A stretch of 7,720 nt of DNA from an uncultured bacterium (GCA_903896585.1 CAITYI010000431.1:1-7720); one strand, 5' to 3'; numbered from the stretch's first letter, positions 1-5,069 are shown. Program-made: numbers and translations. Notes: generated by a model from the letters alone, not told the origin.

Positions 1-194
1 AGCGCCTCCCACAGCGGGGTGGGCAGCGGGACGATGTCGGCGTTGCCGCCCTTGACGTACTCCATCTCCCAGGTCGCCGCCTCCTTGTCCCAGGCGAAGG
101 TGCGGCGCACACTGAGCCTCGGCCGGGCCTTCCACCGCCCCGAGCCCGGGGGATGCTCGCGAACGGACCCTTCCAGGCCGGGTCGGCGACTCAT
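1..194 (-). CDS. possible tyrosine-type integrase, 5' end only (runs off the left edge)
   Basis: The frame is open from an ATG at 194-192 to the window edge (64 codons and two bases). A clear ribosome binding site, AAGGAG, lies six bases upstream. The first 27 residues (MSRRPGLEGSVREHPP, then GRWKARPRL) look like the N-terminal arm-binding segment of phage integrases, which often reads G-S-[IV]-R...G-R-W-x-A-R. Residues 33-64 (WD..A.TWEM...KGG.ADIVPLP..LWEA) resemble the beta-sheet that precedes the catalytic His/Arg in tyrosine recombinases. In a normal integrase some 150-250 residues separate these segments, including the SAM-like core-binding domain and the first catalytic Arg. Here they are adjacent, so the gene may carry an internal deletion or belong to an unusual family. 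Its position just downstream of an excisionase-like gene supports the integrase reading. The catalytic residues would lie outside the window, so the call stays tentative. Confidence 0.45.
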   Translation of the reverse strand, partial: MSRRPGLEGSVREHPPGSGRWKARPRLSVRRTFAWDKEAATWEMEYVKGGNADIVPLPTPLWEA

Positions 195-221
195 GCTCGC
201 TCCTTGGTTCTGCGTGCCGTC

Positions 222-260
222 GCGACCCTCACCTGCTATGGCACGGCAGGTGAGGGTCGC
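222..260. promoter_or_regulatory. perfect 15-bp inverted repeat between the excisionase-like and integrase-like genes
   Basis: The arms are GCGACCCTCACCTGC (222-236) and GCAGGTGAGGGTCGC (246-260), with a nine-base loop. The repeat fills most of the 76-base gap between the stop at 271 and the start at 194. There is no T-run on either side, so it is not a canonical Rho-independent terminator. As RNA it would form a very stable stem about 28 bases upstream of the integrase-like start. It could be an RNA processing or stability element, an attenuator limiting integrase expression, or a dimeric protein's binding site. Confidence 0.7.
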
Positions 261-270
261 CTGTCAACAG

Positions 271-540
271 TTAGGCGGAGTGTGTGGATGACGTGCGGCC
301 GCCTGTGGACAACCCGCGGTAGGCGTGGTTCTCGCGGCTTTCGATGAAGGCGTCGATATCGGACTGCGTGTAGCGGATCAGGCGACCGACCCGCCGGCAG
401 GGAAGGTCACCATGCAGTGTCAGCTGGCGAATGAGGGACTCGGACAGCGCCAGGGCCGAGGCGACCTCTTCTGCGGTGAACCAGGCACGTGGCATTGCCA
501 CGATCGGCACGGGTGCCGTGTCGCCCGGGCTGTGGCTCAT
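271..540 (-). CDS. excisionase / MerR-like helix-turn-helix DNA-binding protein
   Basis: The product is 89 residues. Residues 17-65 form a winged helix-turn-helix of the excisionase family: WFTAEEVASALALSESLIRQ, then a loop with DLPCRRVGRLIRYTQSDIDAFI. This matches the family pattern of T-x-x-E-[VA]-A..L..S...I..L...G.[LI]P..R.GR..R....DI..F[IL]. Such proteins bind DNA near attachment sites and steer the integrase towards excision, or act as small regulators. The start at 540 is chosen because AGAGAGG lies five bases upstream and codons before it (AGA, CGA, CAA) are unlike the G/C-ending codons after it. An alternative ATG at 621 also has a good GGGAGG site and would overlap the stop of the upstream gene. 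The C-terminal tail after the helix-turn-helix (ENHAYRGLSTGG and on) is unremarkable. Confidence 0.82.
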   Translation of the reverse strand: MSHSPGDTAPVPIVAMPRAWFTAEEVASALALSESLIRQLTLHGDLPCRRVGRLIRYTQSDIDAFIESRENHAYRGLSTGGRTSSTHSA

Positions 541-610
541 GGTGACCTCTCTGGGTTGCGGTGGACGGCCTGCTCGAGGCTCCGTGGGCGCGAGCCCAGT
601 GGCGTGGGTG

Positions 611-889
611 TCAGGCGGCATGGCTCGCCTCCCTCATGCGGCGGTGGATGGTCGCGACGCTCGTGCCGCTCAGCGCGGCGGCCGTGCTGACGGTCATGCC
701 CGGAACGTCGAGCAGGGTGCGCCAGGCGGTCCCCTCGGCGATGGCGGCAGCCGACATGTCGGCCCGGTACCGGGCGCTCGCCCGGTCGAAGGCCCGCTGC
801 GCCCGAGCCTCCTTCCGGATGCGCTGCACCTGGGCGCCCTCAAGCAGGCGCATGGCTCGGGCGGTGGCGTCGAGAAAGGTGTTGCTCAT
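611..889 (-). CDS. small helix-turn-helix protein, function unknown
   Basis: The product is 92 residues. The first half is strongly helical and charged (RIRKEARAQRAFDRASARYR). The C-terminal end carries a likely helix-turn-helix: MTVSTAAALSGTSVATIHRR, at about residues 65-84, of the kind where a T-[AV]-x-x-A-A-x-x-[ST]-G-x-S motif leads into a recognition helix. I do not recognise the family. It could be a transcriptional regulator or an accessory factor for the element. A GAAGGG sequence eleven bases before the ATG is a spaced but usable ribosome binding site. The stop lies at 611, inside the region of the alternative start (621) of the next gene, so the two may be translationally coupled. 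Codons mostly end in G or C, as expected for a real gene here. Confidence 0.65.
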   Translation of the reverse strand: MSNTFLDATARAMRLLEGAQVQRIRKEARAQRAFDRASARYRADMSAAAIAEGTAWRTLLDVPGMTVSTAAALSGTSVATIHRRMREASHAA

Positions 890-989
890 GGGTGATGGTT
901 CCCTTCGTGATCGGTGAGTCGGGACGGGGTGTCCCGCCTCCTCAGCGGTCGTGCCGGGTGGGCGCCTCGCGATGTCGCGCGATGTCCTC

Positions 990-1256
990 CTACCCGGTCA
1001 ACGGTGTTACCCCCTCGGTGCCTCGCATTCGGCCTCGCCCGGCAGGCGTGTGTGAGGCGGCCGTGCGTGCGCCCTGGAGGACCACGAGCACGACCACGAG
1101 CACGACCACGAGAGGCACGATCACGATCCCGAAGACTGCGACGATCACCTCGAGGTCCGCTTCGACGATCACCAGGATCACGAGCAGGCAGCAAACCGCC
1201 AGCACCTCACGGATGACCGTGAGGCAGAGCCACAACACCAACCGGGCTGGCATCAC
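990..1256 (-). CDS. small two-helix membrane protein of unknown function
   Basis: The product is 88 residues. Two hydrophobic stretches are evident: about residues 4-31 (ARLVLWLCLTVIREVLAVCC and onward) and 36-60 (LEVIVAVFGIVIVPLVVVLV and onward). They are joined by a short acidic loop (EADLE), and a charged soluble tail follows. The second helix is partly encoded by a 12-base tandem repeat that gives alternating Val and Leu. Small membrane proteins are common in actinomycete conjugative elements, for example Spd-type spread proteins, but nothing here assigns it to that group. It starts GTG-ATG at 1256 or 1253, without a convincing ribosome binding site. It could be part of the same minus-strand transcript as the two helix-turn-helix genes, about 100 bases further on. 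Confidence 0.5.
   Translation of the reverse strand: MMPARLVLWLCLTVIREVLAVCCLLVILVIVEADLEVIVAVFGIVIVPLVVVLVVVLVVLQGARTAASHTPAGRGRMRGTEGVTPLTG
1081..1112. repeat. 12-bp tandem repeat, about 2.7 copies
   Basis: The unit ACCACGAGCACG occurs at 1081-1092 and 1093-1104, followed by eight more bases of a third copy. Read on the minus strand it encodes the Val/Leu-rich second transmembrane segment of the small membrane protein. Its length is a multiple of three, so copy number can change without breaking the frame. Confidence 0.8.
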
Positions 1257-1603
1257 GATGGTGTGAAGTGTCGTGGTCGCTGATTTCGGTGCCTGCGAGC
1301 GGCGATTCTCAGCGCGAGGTTTCCATAGAAATGCTGGACTTGGAGTTGCGCCGCGGCGTGTACATTCATCGGGCTAAAGATCGGTTCCGCAGCCGAATCC
1401 CGCTCTTCCTGCGGGACCTTCCGAACCTGCAGACGCCCATGGCCACGGGAGCGAATTGGGCAGGGCCGCCAGAATTCAGGCGCTTATCGTCGAGCGAACC
1501 ACACGACAATCTGATTCAACTTCGCAAACTTCGGCGTCGGGTTCCGAGGCAAGGATGAGTCGGCGAGTTCGTCGGGCCGCTACCCCGAGAACGTCTGCAC
1601 GGG
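1257..1603. other. 347-base stretch with no supported gene
   Basis: Open frames exist on both strands, but their products are low in recognisable pattern and lack ribosome binding sites. The stretch is less G+C rich than its surroundings. It separates the frameshifted diguanylate cyclase from the downstream minus-strand genes and probably holds the promoter for the small membrane protein and helix-turn-helix genes, though no convincing -35/-10 pair is visible. Confidence 0.5.
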
Positions 1604-2191
1604 CTACTGAGTGTCGCGATTCTTGTGGGCGTACATCGCGCGGTCAGCGTTGCGCGTTGCTTCCTCGAACGTGGTTCCGGCAGGCCAGTCCGCGAGTCCG
1701 AAGGAGCAGGCCATCGGTAGAGAGTCGATGATGCGGGTGACAACGACCGTGGCGTGGTCGACGGGCGTCGACGGCAGAAGGATCACGAACTCGTCGCCGC
1801 CGGTCCGTGCCGCCGTGTCGCCGGGCCGGATGCGTGAACGCAGGACCGCACCCACCTCACGCAGGATCTGGTCTCCGGCCTGGTGCCCGTCCCGGTCGTT
1901 GACCTCCTTGAAGTGCTCGAGGTCGAGGACCGCCACCGAGCGGGGCGGTACCACGTCCCGGTCGCCTGAGCGGGTGGCCGTTACCAGATCGAGGCCGACC
2001 CGATTCAACAGTCCCGTCAACGGGTCGAACCGTACCTGGCGGCTCAGGTCTCGGACGAGCGCGTTCACGAAGAAGCCCAGCGACCAGCACAAGATGACGC
2101 CCGTGACCCACAGCACCAGCAAGTAGGGATCGTCACCCCGTGTGAACACCGCGATTCCCGACAGCAGCGTCATAAAGGTGAGGTGGCCCAC
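1604..2191 (-). CDS. GGDEF diguanylate cyclase, catalytic half of a frameshifted gene
   Basis: The frame encodes two membrane helices (about residues 2-15 and 22-46) followed by a full GGDEF domain. Landmarks are DPLTGLLNR at the domain start, DLEHFKEVNDRDGHQAGD with the metal- and GTP-binding residues, RTGGDEFVILL as the signature, and ADRAMYAHKN at the end. An inhibitory I-site RxxD (RPGD) stands five residues before GGDEF, as in PleD. The enzyme would make cyclic di-GMP from two GTP. The domain looks catalytically intact, but the natural N-terminus lies in another frame (2170-2457), so this frame is only the C-terminal part. It could be translated from GTG 2191 or ATG 2173 by reinitiation, although no good ribosome binding site precedes either. 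Confidence 0.85.
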   Translation of the reverse strand: MGHLTFMTLLSGIAVFTRGDDPYLLVLWVTGVILCWSLGFFVNALVRDLSRQVRFDPLTGLLNRVGLDLVTATRSGDRDVVPPRSVAVLDLEHFKEVNDRDGHQAGDQILREVGAVLRSRIRPGDTAARTGGDEFVILLPSTPVDHATVVVTRIIDSLPMACSFGLADWPAGTTFEEATRNADRAMYAHKNRDTQ

Positions 2192-2457
2192 CCTGGCGTG
2201 CGCGCTCCCATCCAGCCGACGACGACGACACCGATCACGCAGTACGCGAGCAGGGGCAAGTTCAGCTCAGCCGTGCCGAGGGGGCTAGGGGCGATCAAGG
2301 AACTGACCACGCCAACCAGAAGCAGGGCCGCCATCAGCGCGTACCACGCCATCAGCGACCAGATCGGTCCAGGGCGTCCGGCCACCGACCGACCGAGGAA
2401 GGAAATCGGGGTCACGGTCACGCGCAAAGAGAGGGTGCGGCGCAGCAGCTCGGTCAT
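2170..2457 (-). pseudogene. N-terminal membrane part of the frameshifted GGDEF gene
   Basis: This frame starts at ATG 2457, preceded by GGGAGG with a six-base spacing; an in-frame ATG at 2475 lacks such a site. It encodes a short basic N-terminus and two membrane helices (WSLMAWYALMAALLLVGVVS, then LLAYCVIGVVVVGWMGA), then stops at a TGA at 2170-2172. The last sensible residues, ARTPGWA, connect naturally to HLTFMTLLSG in the neighbouring frame if one C is added in the GGGCC run at 2186-2190. The restored protein would have four N-terminal helices and a cytoplasmic GGDEF domain, about 285 residues. I therefore read the two frames as one gene broken by a one-base deletion, or less likely a sequencing error or a deliberate frameshift site. 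Confidence 0.7.
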
Positions 2458-2491
2458 CAGCCACCTCCCGCCCATAGTCGTCGATGGTGCA

Positions 2492-2511
2492 ACTACCCAT
2501 GCGAGGGTAGT
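2492..2511. promoter_or_regulatory. candidate operator upstream of the GGDEF gene
   Basis: A perfect inverted repeat, ACTACCC then six bases then GGGTAGT, lies 35 bases upstream of the chosen GGDEF start (ATG 2457). Its size and position suit a dimeric regulator overlapping a promoter for the minus-strand gene. Confidence 0.45.
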
Positions 2512-2528
2512 CGCCTATTACGCAGGCA

Positions 2529-2568
2529 GCCCACTCAGCAGATCAGCGGAGTGCGCTGCTGAGTGGGC
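2529..2568. repeat. perfect 13-bp inverted repeat
   Basis: The arms are GCCCACTCAGCAG (2529-2541) and CTGCTGAGTGGGC (2556-2568), separated by 14 bases. No T-run follows on either strand. It stands upstream of the GGDEF gene at the edge of the gene-poor end of the element. It could be a protein-binding site, part of an origin or resolution site, or a transcript-stabilising hairpin. Confidence 0.65.
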
Positions 2569-2807
2569 ACGCACCCGACGAACCGCATCCTCGCCCGGGT
2601 TTGCCAACGAGCGACGGCAGCACGGCCAGACCACCGCTGACCTCCTCGGGGCCAGGGGCGGGAGGGACGTCGAGCCGCTACAGCGCGCTGGCGCGAGGTG
2701 GCGCGGGGCCTGTTCTACTCTCATCATTTCCGGCTGCCGGGGCTCGGTTCGATACGGGATCGCGACCCCATGCCGCACTCTGGACAGAGGATCCAGGAGG
2801 GAACACG
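2569..2807. other. gene-poor G+C-rich stretch near the element's right end
   Basis: All reading frames are long, as expected at this G+C content, but none has a recognisable domain, a ribosome binding site and consistent G/C-ending codons together. I see no supported gene. Degraded coding sequence is possible. Confidence 0.4.
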
Positions 2808-2960
2808 ATGGGTCCACGCATTCCACGGCAGACGAACAAGCGGCGCGGAAGCCCCGAGAACGGCAGTGCGGTCGGAGACGCCCTGCACCTCGCCGCTGAA
2901 CCAGACAATCCACGGAGCGCACGTGCGGCTGGTCGGGTCCGCGCCCGCGCCGACGCGTGA
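2808..2960 (+). CDS. possible small basic protein, unrecognised
   Basis: This 50-codon frame is listed because of its very good ribosome binding site, AGGAGG, seven bases before ATG 2808. The product is hydrophilic and basic (MGPRIPRQTNKRRGSPENGS at its start) and matches no family I know. In its last third, the frame one base earlier (the one running to the TGA at 3037) has much better G/C-ending codon use and encodes a hydrophobic segment (TLGYVLQALAGLVLALLESW). The original gene may therefore be frameshifted, with the two frames being parts of one short protein with a C-terminal hydrophobic helix. It would be the only plus-strand gene of the element in the window. Confidence 0.3.
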   Translation: MGPRIPRQTNKRRGSPENGSAVGDALHLAAEPDNPRSARAAGRVRARADA

Positions 2961-3048
2961 TGTCACGCTGGGCTACGTCCTGCAGGCGTTGGCGGGTCTC
3001 GTACTGGCCCTCTTGGAGAGTTGGTCGGTTCAGGTGTGAGCGGCGCGC

Positions 3049-3156
3049 GTGAACCTTCCCGCTGACGGCCCGATACCGGACCACTTACGGCTGCTCGCCC
3101 GCCTGGATGCCGTCGTCCCCGACGACGTCAACGCCGAGGCCTTGCTTAACTCGTAA
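3049..3156 (+). CDS. possible 35-residue protein or gene remnant
   Basis: GTG 3049 opens a short frame with strongly G/C-ending codons and a protein-like composition (PDHLRLLARLDAVVPDDVNA, then EALLNS). There is no clear ribosome binding site. It is in the same frame as the hydrophobic segment that ends at TGA 3037-3039, so it may be the tail of a broken gene. I do not recognise it. Confidence 0.25.
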   Translation: MNLPADGPIPDHLRLLARLDAVVPDDVNAEALLNS

Positions 3157-3212
3157 GAGAGCATGCGAGCGAGACGCCAAGGAACGTCAGTTCGTCGTCA
3201 ATCGATCCTGAC

Positions 3213-3290
3213 AGGCCCTATCTGGCCCGGATCTGGCCCTATCGTCAGCGAGAGGTTTGGCCCTTTCCCTGTGCGTTTCAGTGCGTTTAC
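3213..3290. other. phased direct repeats, candidate integrase/excisionase arm sites
   Basis: ATCTGGCCC occurs at 3220-3228 and 3231-3239, an 11-base step. Related boxes are AGGCCCTAT (3213-3221), TGGCCCTAT (3234-3242) and TTTGGCCCT (3256-3264). A second motif, GTGCGTTT, occurs at 3271-3278 and 3281-3288, a 10-base step. Spacing near one helical turn puts the copies on the same face of DNA. This is typical of arm-type sites bound by tyrosine integrases and excisionases beside an attachment core, and the tRNA remnant lies about 75 bases further on. Confidence 0.5.
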
Positions 3291-3361
3291 ATGCGCCTCG
3301 GTGAGCCGAAACACGTTGCAAATGCTCACTTCTGGCTTCCAGCATGGGGTCGCGGGATGAG

Positions 3362-3403
3362 CTTTTAATCCGTAGGTTCCCGGTTCGAGCCCGGGGCGAC
3401 CCA
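3362..3403 (+). other. tRNA-Lys(UUU) 3' half, candidate attachment site at the element-chromosome junction
   Basis: The sequence reads as tRNA positions 32 to 73. It has anticodon loop CTTTTAA with anticodon TTT at 3364-3366, the 3' anticodon strand TCCGT, variable loop AGGTT, a T arm (CCCGG, TTCGAGC, CCGGG), the 3' acceptor strand GCGACCC and discriminator A at 3403. No CCA is encoded; CTTTTT follows directly. Upstream there is no D arm, and the bases where the 5' anticodon strand belongs (ATGAG at 3357-3361) leave an A-C mismatch. However, GGGTCGC at 3347-3353 is exactly complementary to GCGACCC. A normal tRNA gene is therefore not present. It fits the 3' duplicate left by integration into tRNA-Lys. 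Confidence 0.75.
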
Positions 3404-3446
3404 CTTTTTCCGATTCCAGCCCTGAGGGAAATCCCCCACGACCCGG

Positions 3447-3980
3447 GCCGTGAGTATCGCGTTCTCGCTTCGAGGTGACTTTCCGTAGCGCAGAGTTCCC
3501 GGCTACATCTTCTTCCAGTTAGCCGGCGCGATAGCGGCGGTCTCATTCCTGCAAGCCGTTATCGGTTCATCTGCCTCCAATGGCGCAACCTATCCGGCAC
3601 AATCCACCACCGATGTCGCAGCATTCCTGATGGAAGTGGTGCTTACCTTCGGATTGGTGAGTGTGATTCTAGGAACCGCATCAGGTGCACAGAACATCGG
3701 CATCATTGGTGCTCTGGGTGTCGGTGGTTACATCGCGCTGGCAGGTTTGTGGGCAAGCCCGTTATCGGGTGCCTCCATGAACCCCACCCGCTCCTTCGCG
3801 CCAGATCTAGTGGCCAATGACTTCACCTCCTATTGGGTGTACTTGGCGGGTCCATTACTTGGTGCGGCGCTAGCCGTCGTTGGTGCCTATATATTGCGCG
3901 GTCGTGGTGGGGGTCTTGCGGGCTCCCAAGCGGCGCAGGGTGCGCTATTCACTGAACCGAAGAAACCAGATAAGGCTTAA
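3447..3980 (+). pseudogene. aquaporin / glycerol-facilitator (MIP family), truncated with an in-frame TAG
   Basis: From 3489 to 3980 the frame encodes the C-terminal two thirds of a major intrinsic protein: helices YIFFQLAGAIAAVSFLQAVI, FLMEVVLTFGLVSVILGTAS and later ones, then the second pore loop GASMNPTRSFAPDLV, in which NPT replaces the usual NPA. Upstream in the same frame, residues AVSIAFSLRGDFP (3447-3485) match what follows the first NPA in this family. The codon at 3486-3488 is TAG where Trp is expected before RRVPGY. Before 3447 the frame fails: H-D-P can be read one frame over (3437-3445), then nothing. The gene thus lacks its first helix and a clean first pore loop. A later in-frame ATG (3630) could give only a fragment. 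It starts about 40 bases after the tRNA remnant. Confidence 0.8.
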
Positions 3981-3983
3981 GGC

Positions 3984-4018
3984 TCGTCAATCGACTCCAA
4001 ACACTGTTATATAGCCCC
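3984..4018 (+). promoter_or_regulatory. probable leaderless promoter of the FUSC gene
   Basis: TCGTCA (3984-3989, -35-like) and TTATAT (4007-4012, -10-like) are 17 bases apart. The ATG begins six bases after the -10, so transcription would start at or next to the start codon. No Shine-Dalgarno sequence is present. Confidence 0.5.
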
Positions 4019-4999
4019 ATGAGCTCCATCCGGCAACAGGCCAGAACCCTTGTAGTTGATGTTGCATTGATGGTGATTGCGGGGTTTGCGCCCGCAATTC
4101 TCATGGGACTCCTCGGTTGGACCGATGGTGTCAACATCGCGATCCTGTCGGGTCTCGCAGTATTCATTGCGTGCATGGGCGGCACGGGTTGGCGCACCGG
4201 ACTGGTCATTACATTGCCTTTCGCATTATTTGCAGGGCTGGCTGACTGGGCCGCACCCAATCCTTGGCTCGCCGCCGCGGTGCTAGCAACAGCAGCTTTC
4301 CTCCGCGGATATGCAGCTAAGGCAGGAATGCACGACGCCCTGATCATGACCGTAATCGCTTTGGGCTTCTTCGTTGCGTCACCTGTTCCGGCGGACACAC
4401 CCATTGCATCACCTCTTTATGTCGCATTAGTGGCTCTTGTCGCTTCGCTGTGGGCCACGTTTGTGATCTTTTTGCTACGCAATCGCCTACATGTTCATCA
4501 ACACACTGGGCTTGATTCGGGTCGGGTGCTCGCGTACAGCCTTGTCCTGGCATTACTTGTTGGCATAGCCACGTGGTTTGTCGTTGACCTCGATCTCGGT
4601 CACACCGGTGGCTGGATCATCCTCACCATCCTGGTGGTTTTTCAGCCATCACTCGGCGATGGTTTCCGCAAGGCGGCCTATCGTGCTGCCGGAACCGTCC
4701 TCGGTTTCGTAATCGCAGTTCTTGTCGGTGCTGTTGTGACAAACTCTGGACTGCTCTACTTGATTGGCACCATATTTCTCATGGTCGCATTCATTCTCAT
4801 GCTGCAGGCTCGCCCCTACTGGCTCTACGCCACCGTTCTCACGCCAGCAATTGTCCTTCTTGAAAGTGCAGGCACGACGGTAGACGAAGTTGCGGAACAA
4901 CGACTGGGTGCAACCCTGATTGGCGTGACGGTCACTGTGTTGGTGATGCTGGCTTTGGCACCTTTCACCAAAGTCCTCTCCGAGGGGAGCTCTGCGTAA
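4019..4999 (+). CDS. FUSC-family (fusaric-acid-resistance-like) integral membrane protein
   Basis: The product is 326 residues with about twelve hydrophobic segments in two similar halves of six, spread over the whole length. The hallmark of the FUSC superfamily is seen at about residues 196-230: GGWIILTILVVFQPSLGDGF, then RKAAYRAAGTVLG, followed by further helices and YWLYATVLTPAIVLL. FUSC proteins are inner-membrane transporters or transporter parts, linked in some bacteria to export of aromatic acids such as fusaric acid or p-hydroxybenzoate. The substrate here is unknown. There is no large cytoplasmic domain of the YccS/AaeB type, so this is a compact version. It lies 38 bases after the aquaporin pseudogene but has its own promoter-like sequence. 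The ATG at 4019 is supported by the leaderless arrangement and by the first helix starting soon after it. Confidence 0.85.
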   Translation: MSSIRQQARTLVVDVALMVIAGFAPAILMGLLGWTDGVNIAILSGLAVFIACMGGTGWRTGLVITLPFALFAGLADWAAPNPWLAAAVLATAAFLRGYAAKAGMHDALIMTVIALGFFVASPVPADTPIASPLYVALVALVASLWATFVIFLLRNRLHVHQHTGLDSGRVLAYSLVLALLVGIATWFVVDLDLGHTGGWIILTILVVFQPSLGDGFRKAAYRAAGTVLGFVIAVLVGAVVTNSGLLYLIGTIFLMVAFILMLQARPYWLYATVLTPAIVLLESAGTTVDEVAEQRLGATLIGVTVTVLVMLALAPFTKVLSEGSSA

Positions 5000-5069
5000 T
5001 CTCTTTATCTAACCGACTCAGAATCTGGCTCGTCCCTGAATCAACAGTTAAGCCCCAATTCGCTGCGTC

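Larger units (their letters stand above)
1..3403. mobile_element. right-hand part of a tRNA-Lys-targeted integrative element
   Basis: Three observations support an integrated element whose left end is outside the window. A tRNA-Lys 3' half without a proper 5' half sits at 3362-3403. G+C content and codon choice change sharply at that point. The left part carries an excisionase-like helix-turn-helix gene followed by an integrase-like gene start, all on the minus strand. Tyrosine integrases commonly recombine within the 3' half of tRNA genes, leaving a 3' duplicate at the far end, which is established knowledge. No replication initiator or FtsK/TraB-type transfer gene is visible here, so the element class (actinomycete ICE, prophage or genomic island) cannot be decided. 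Confidence 0.65.

Noticed and set aside
886..1194. Minus-strand 102-residue Arg/Gly-rich frame
   Set aside because: It overlaps the small membrane protein in another frame, its composition is typical of a shadow frame in G+C-rich DNA, and it has no domain.
1268..1558. Plus-strand 96-residue frame in the otherwise empty stretch
   Set aside because: Somewhat protein-like, but no ribosome binding site, no recognised domain, and opposite in strand to all other good genes here.
2183..2899. Plus-strand 238-residue frame opposite the GGDEF gene
   Set aside because: It is the antisense shadow of the GGDEF membrane part for its first half and unpatterned afterwards.
2518..3084. Long minus-strand frame (188 residues) in the gene-poor end
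   Set aside because: Cys/Arg/Ser-rich composition without a domain, no ribosome binding site and many A/T-ending codons. A long open frame is expected by chance at this G+C content.
3187..3546. Minus-strand frames over the tRNA remnant (for example one starting MGRPGLEPGTYGLKA)
   Set aside because: This peptide pattern is the familiar false translation of a tRNA 3' half read in reverse. There is no ribosome binding site, and the frame crosses the tRNA and the aquaporin pseudogene.
3630..3980. A short intact 116-residue channel protein starting at ATG 3630
   Set aside because: The aquaporin frame clearly continues upstream of this ATG to 3489, and before the TAG to 3447. The ATG is an internal Met and the product would lack half the pore.
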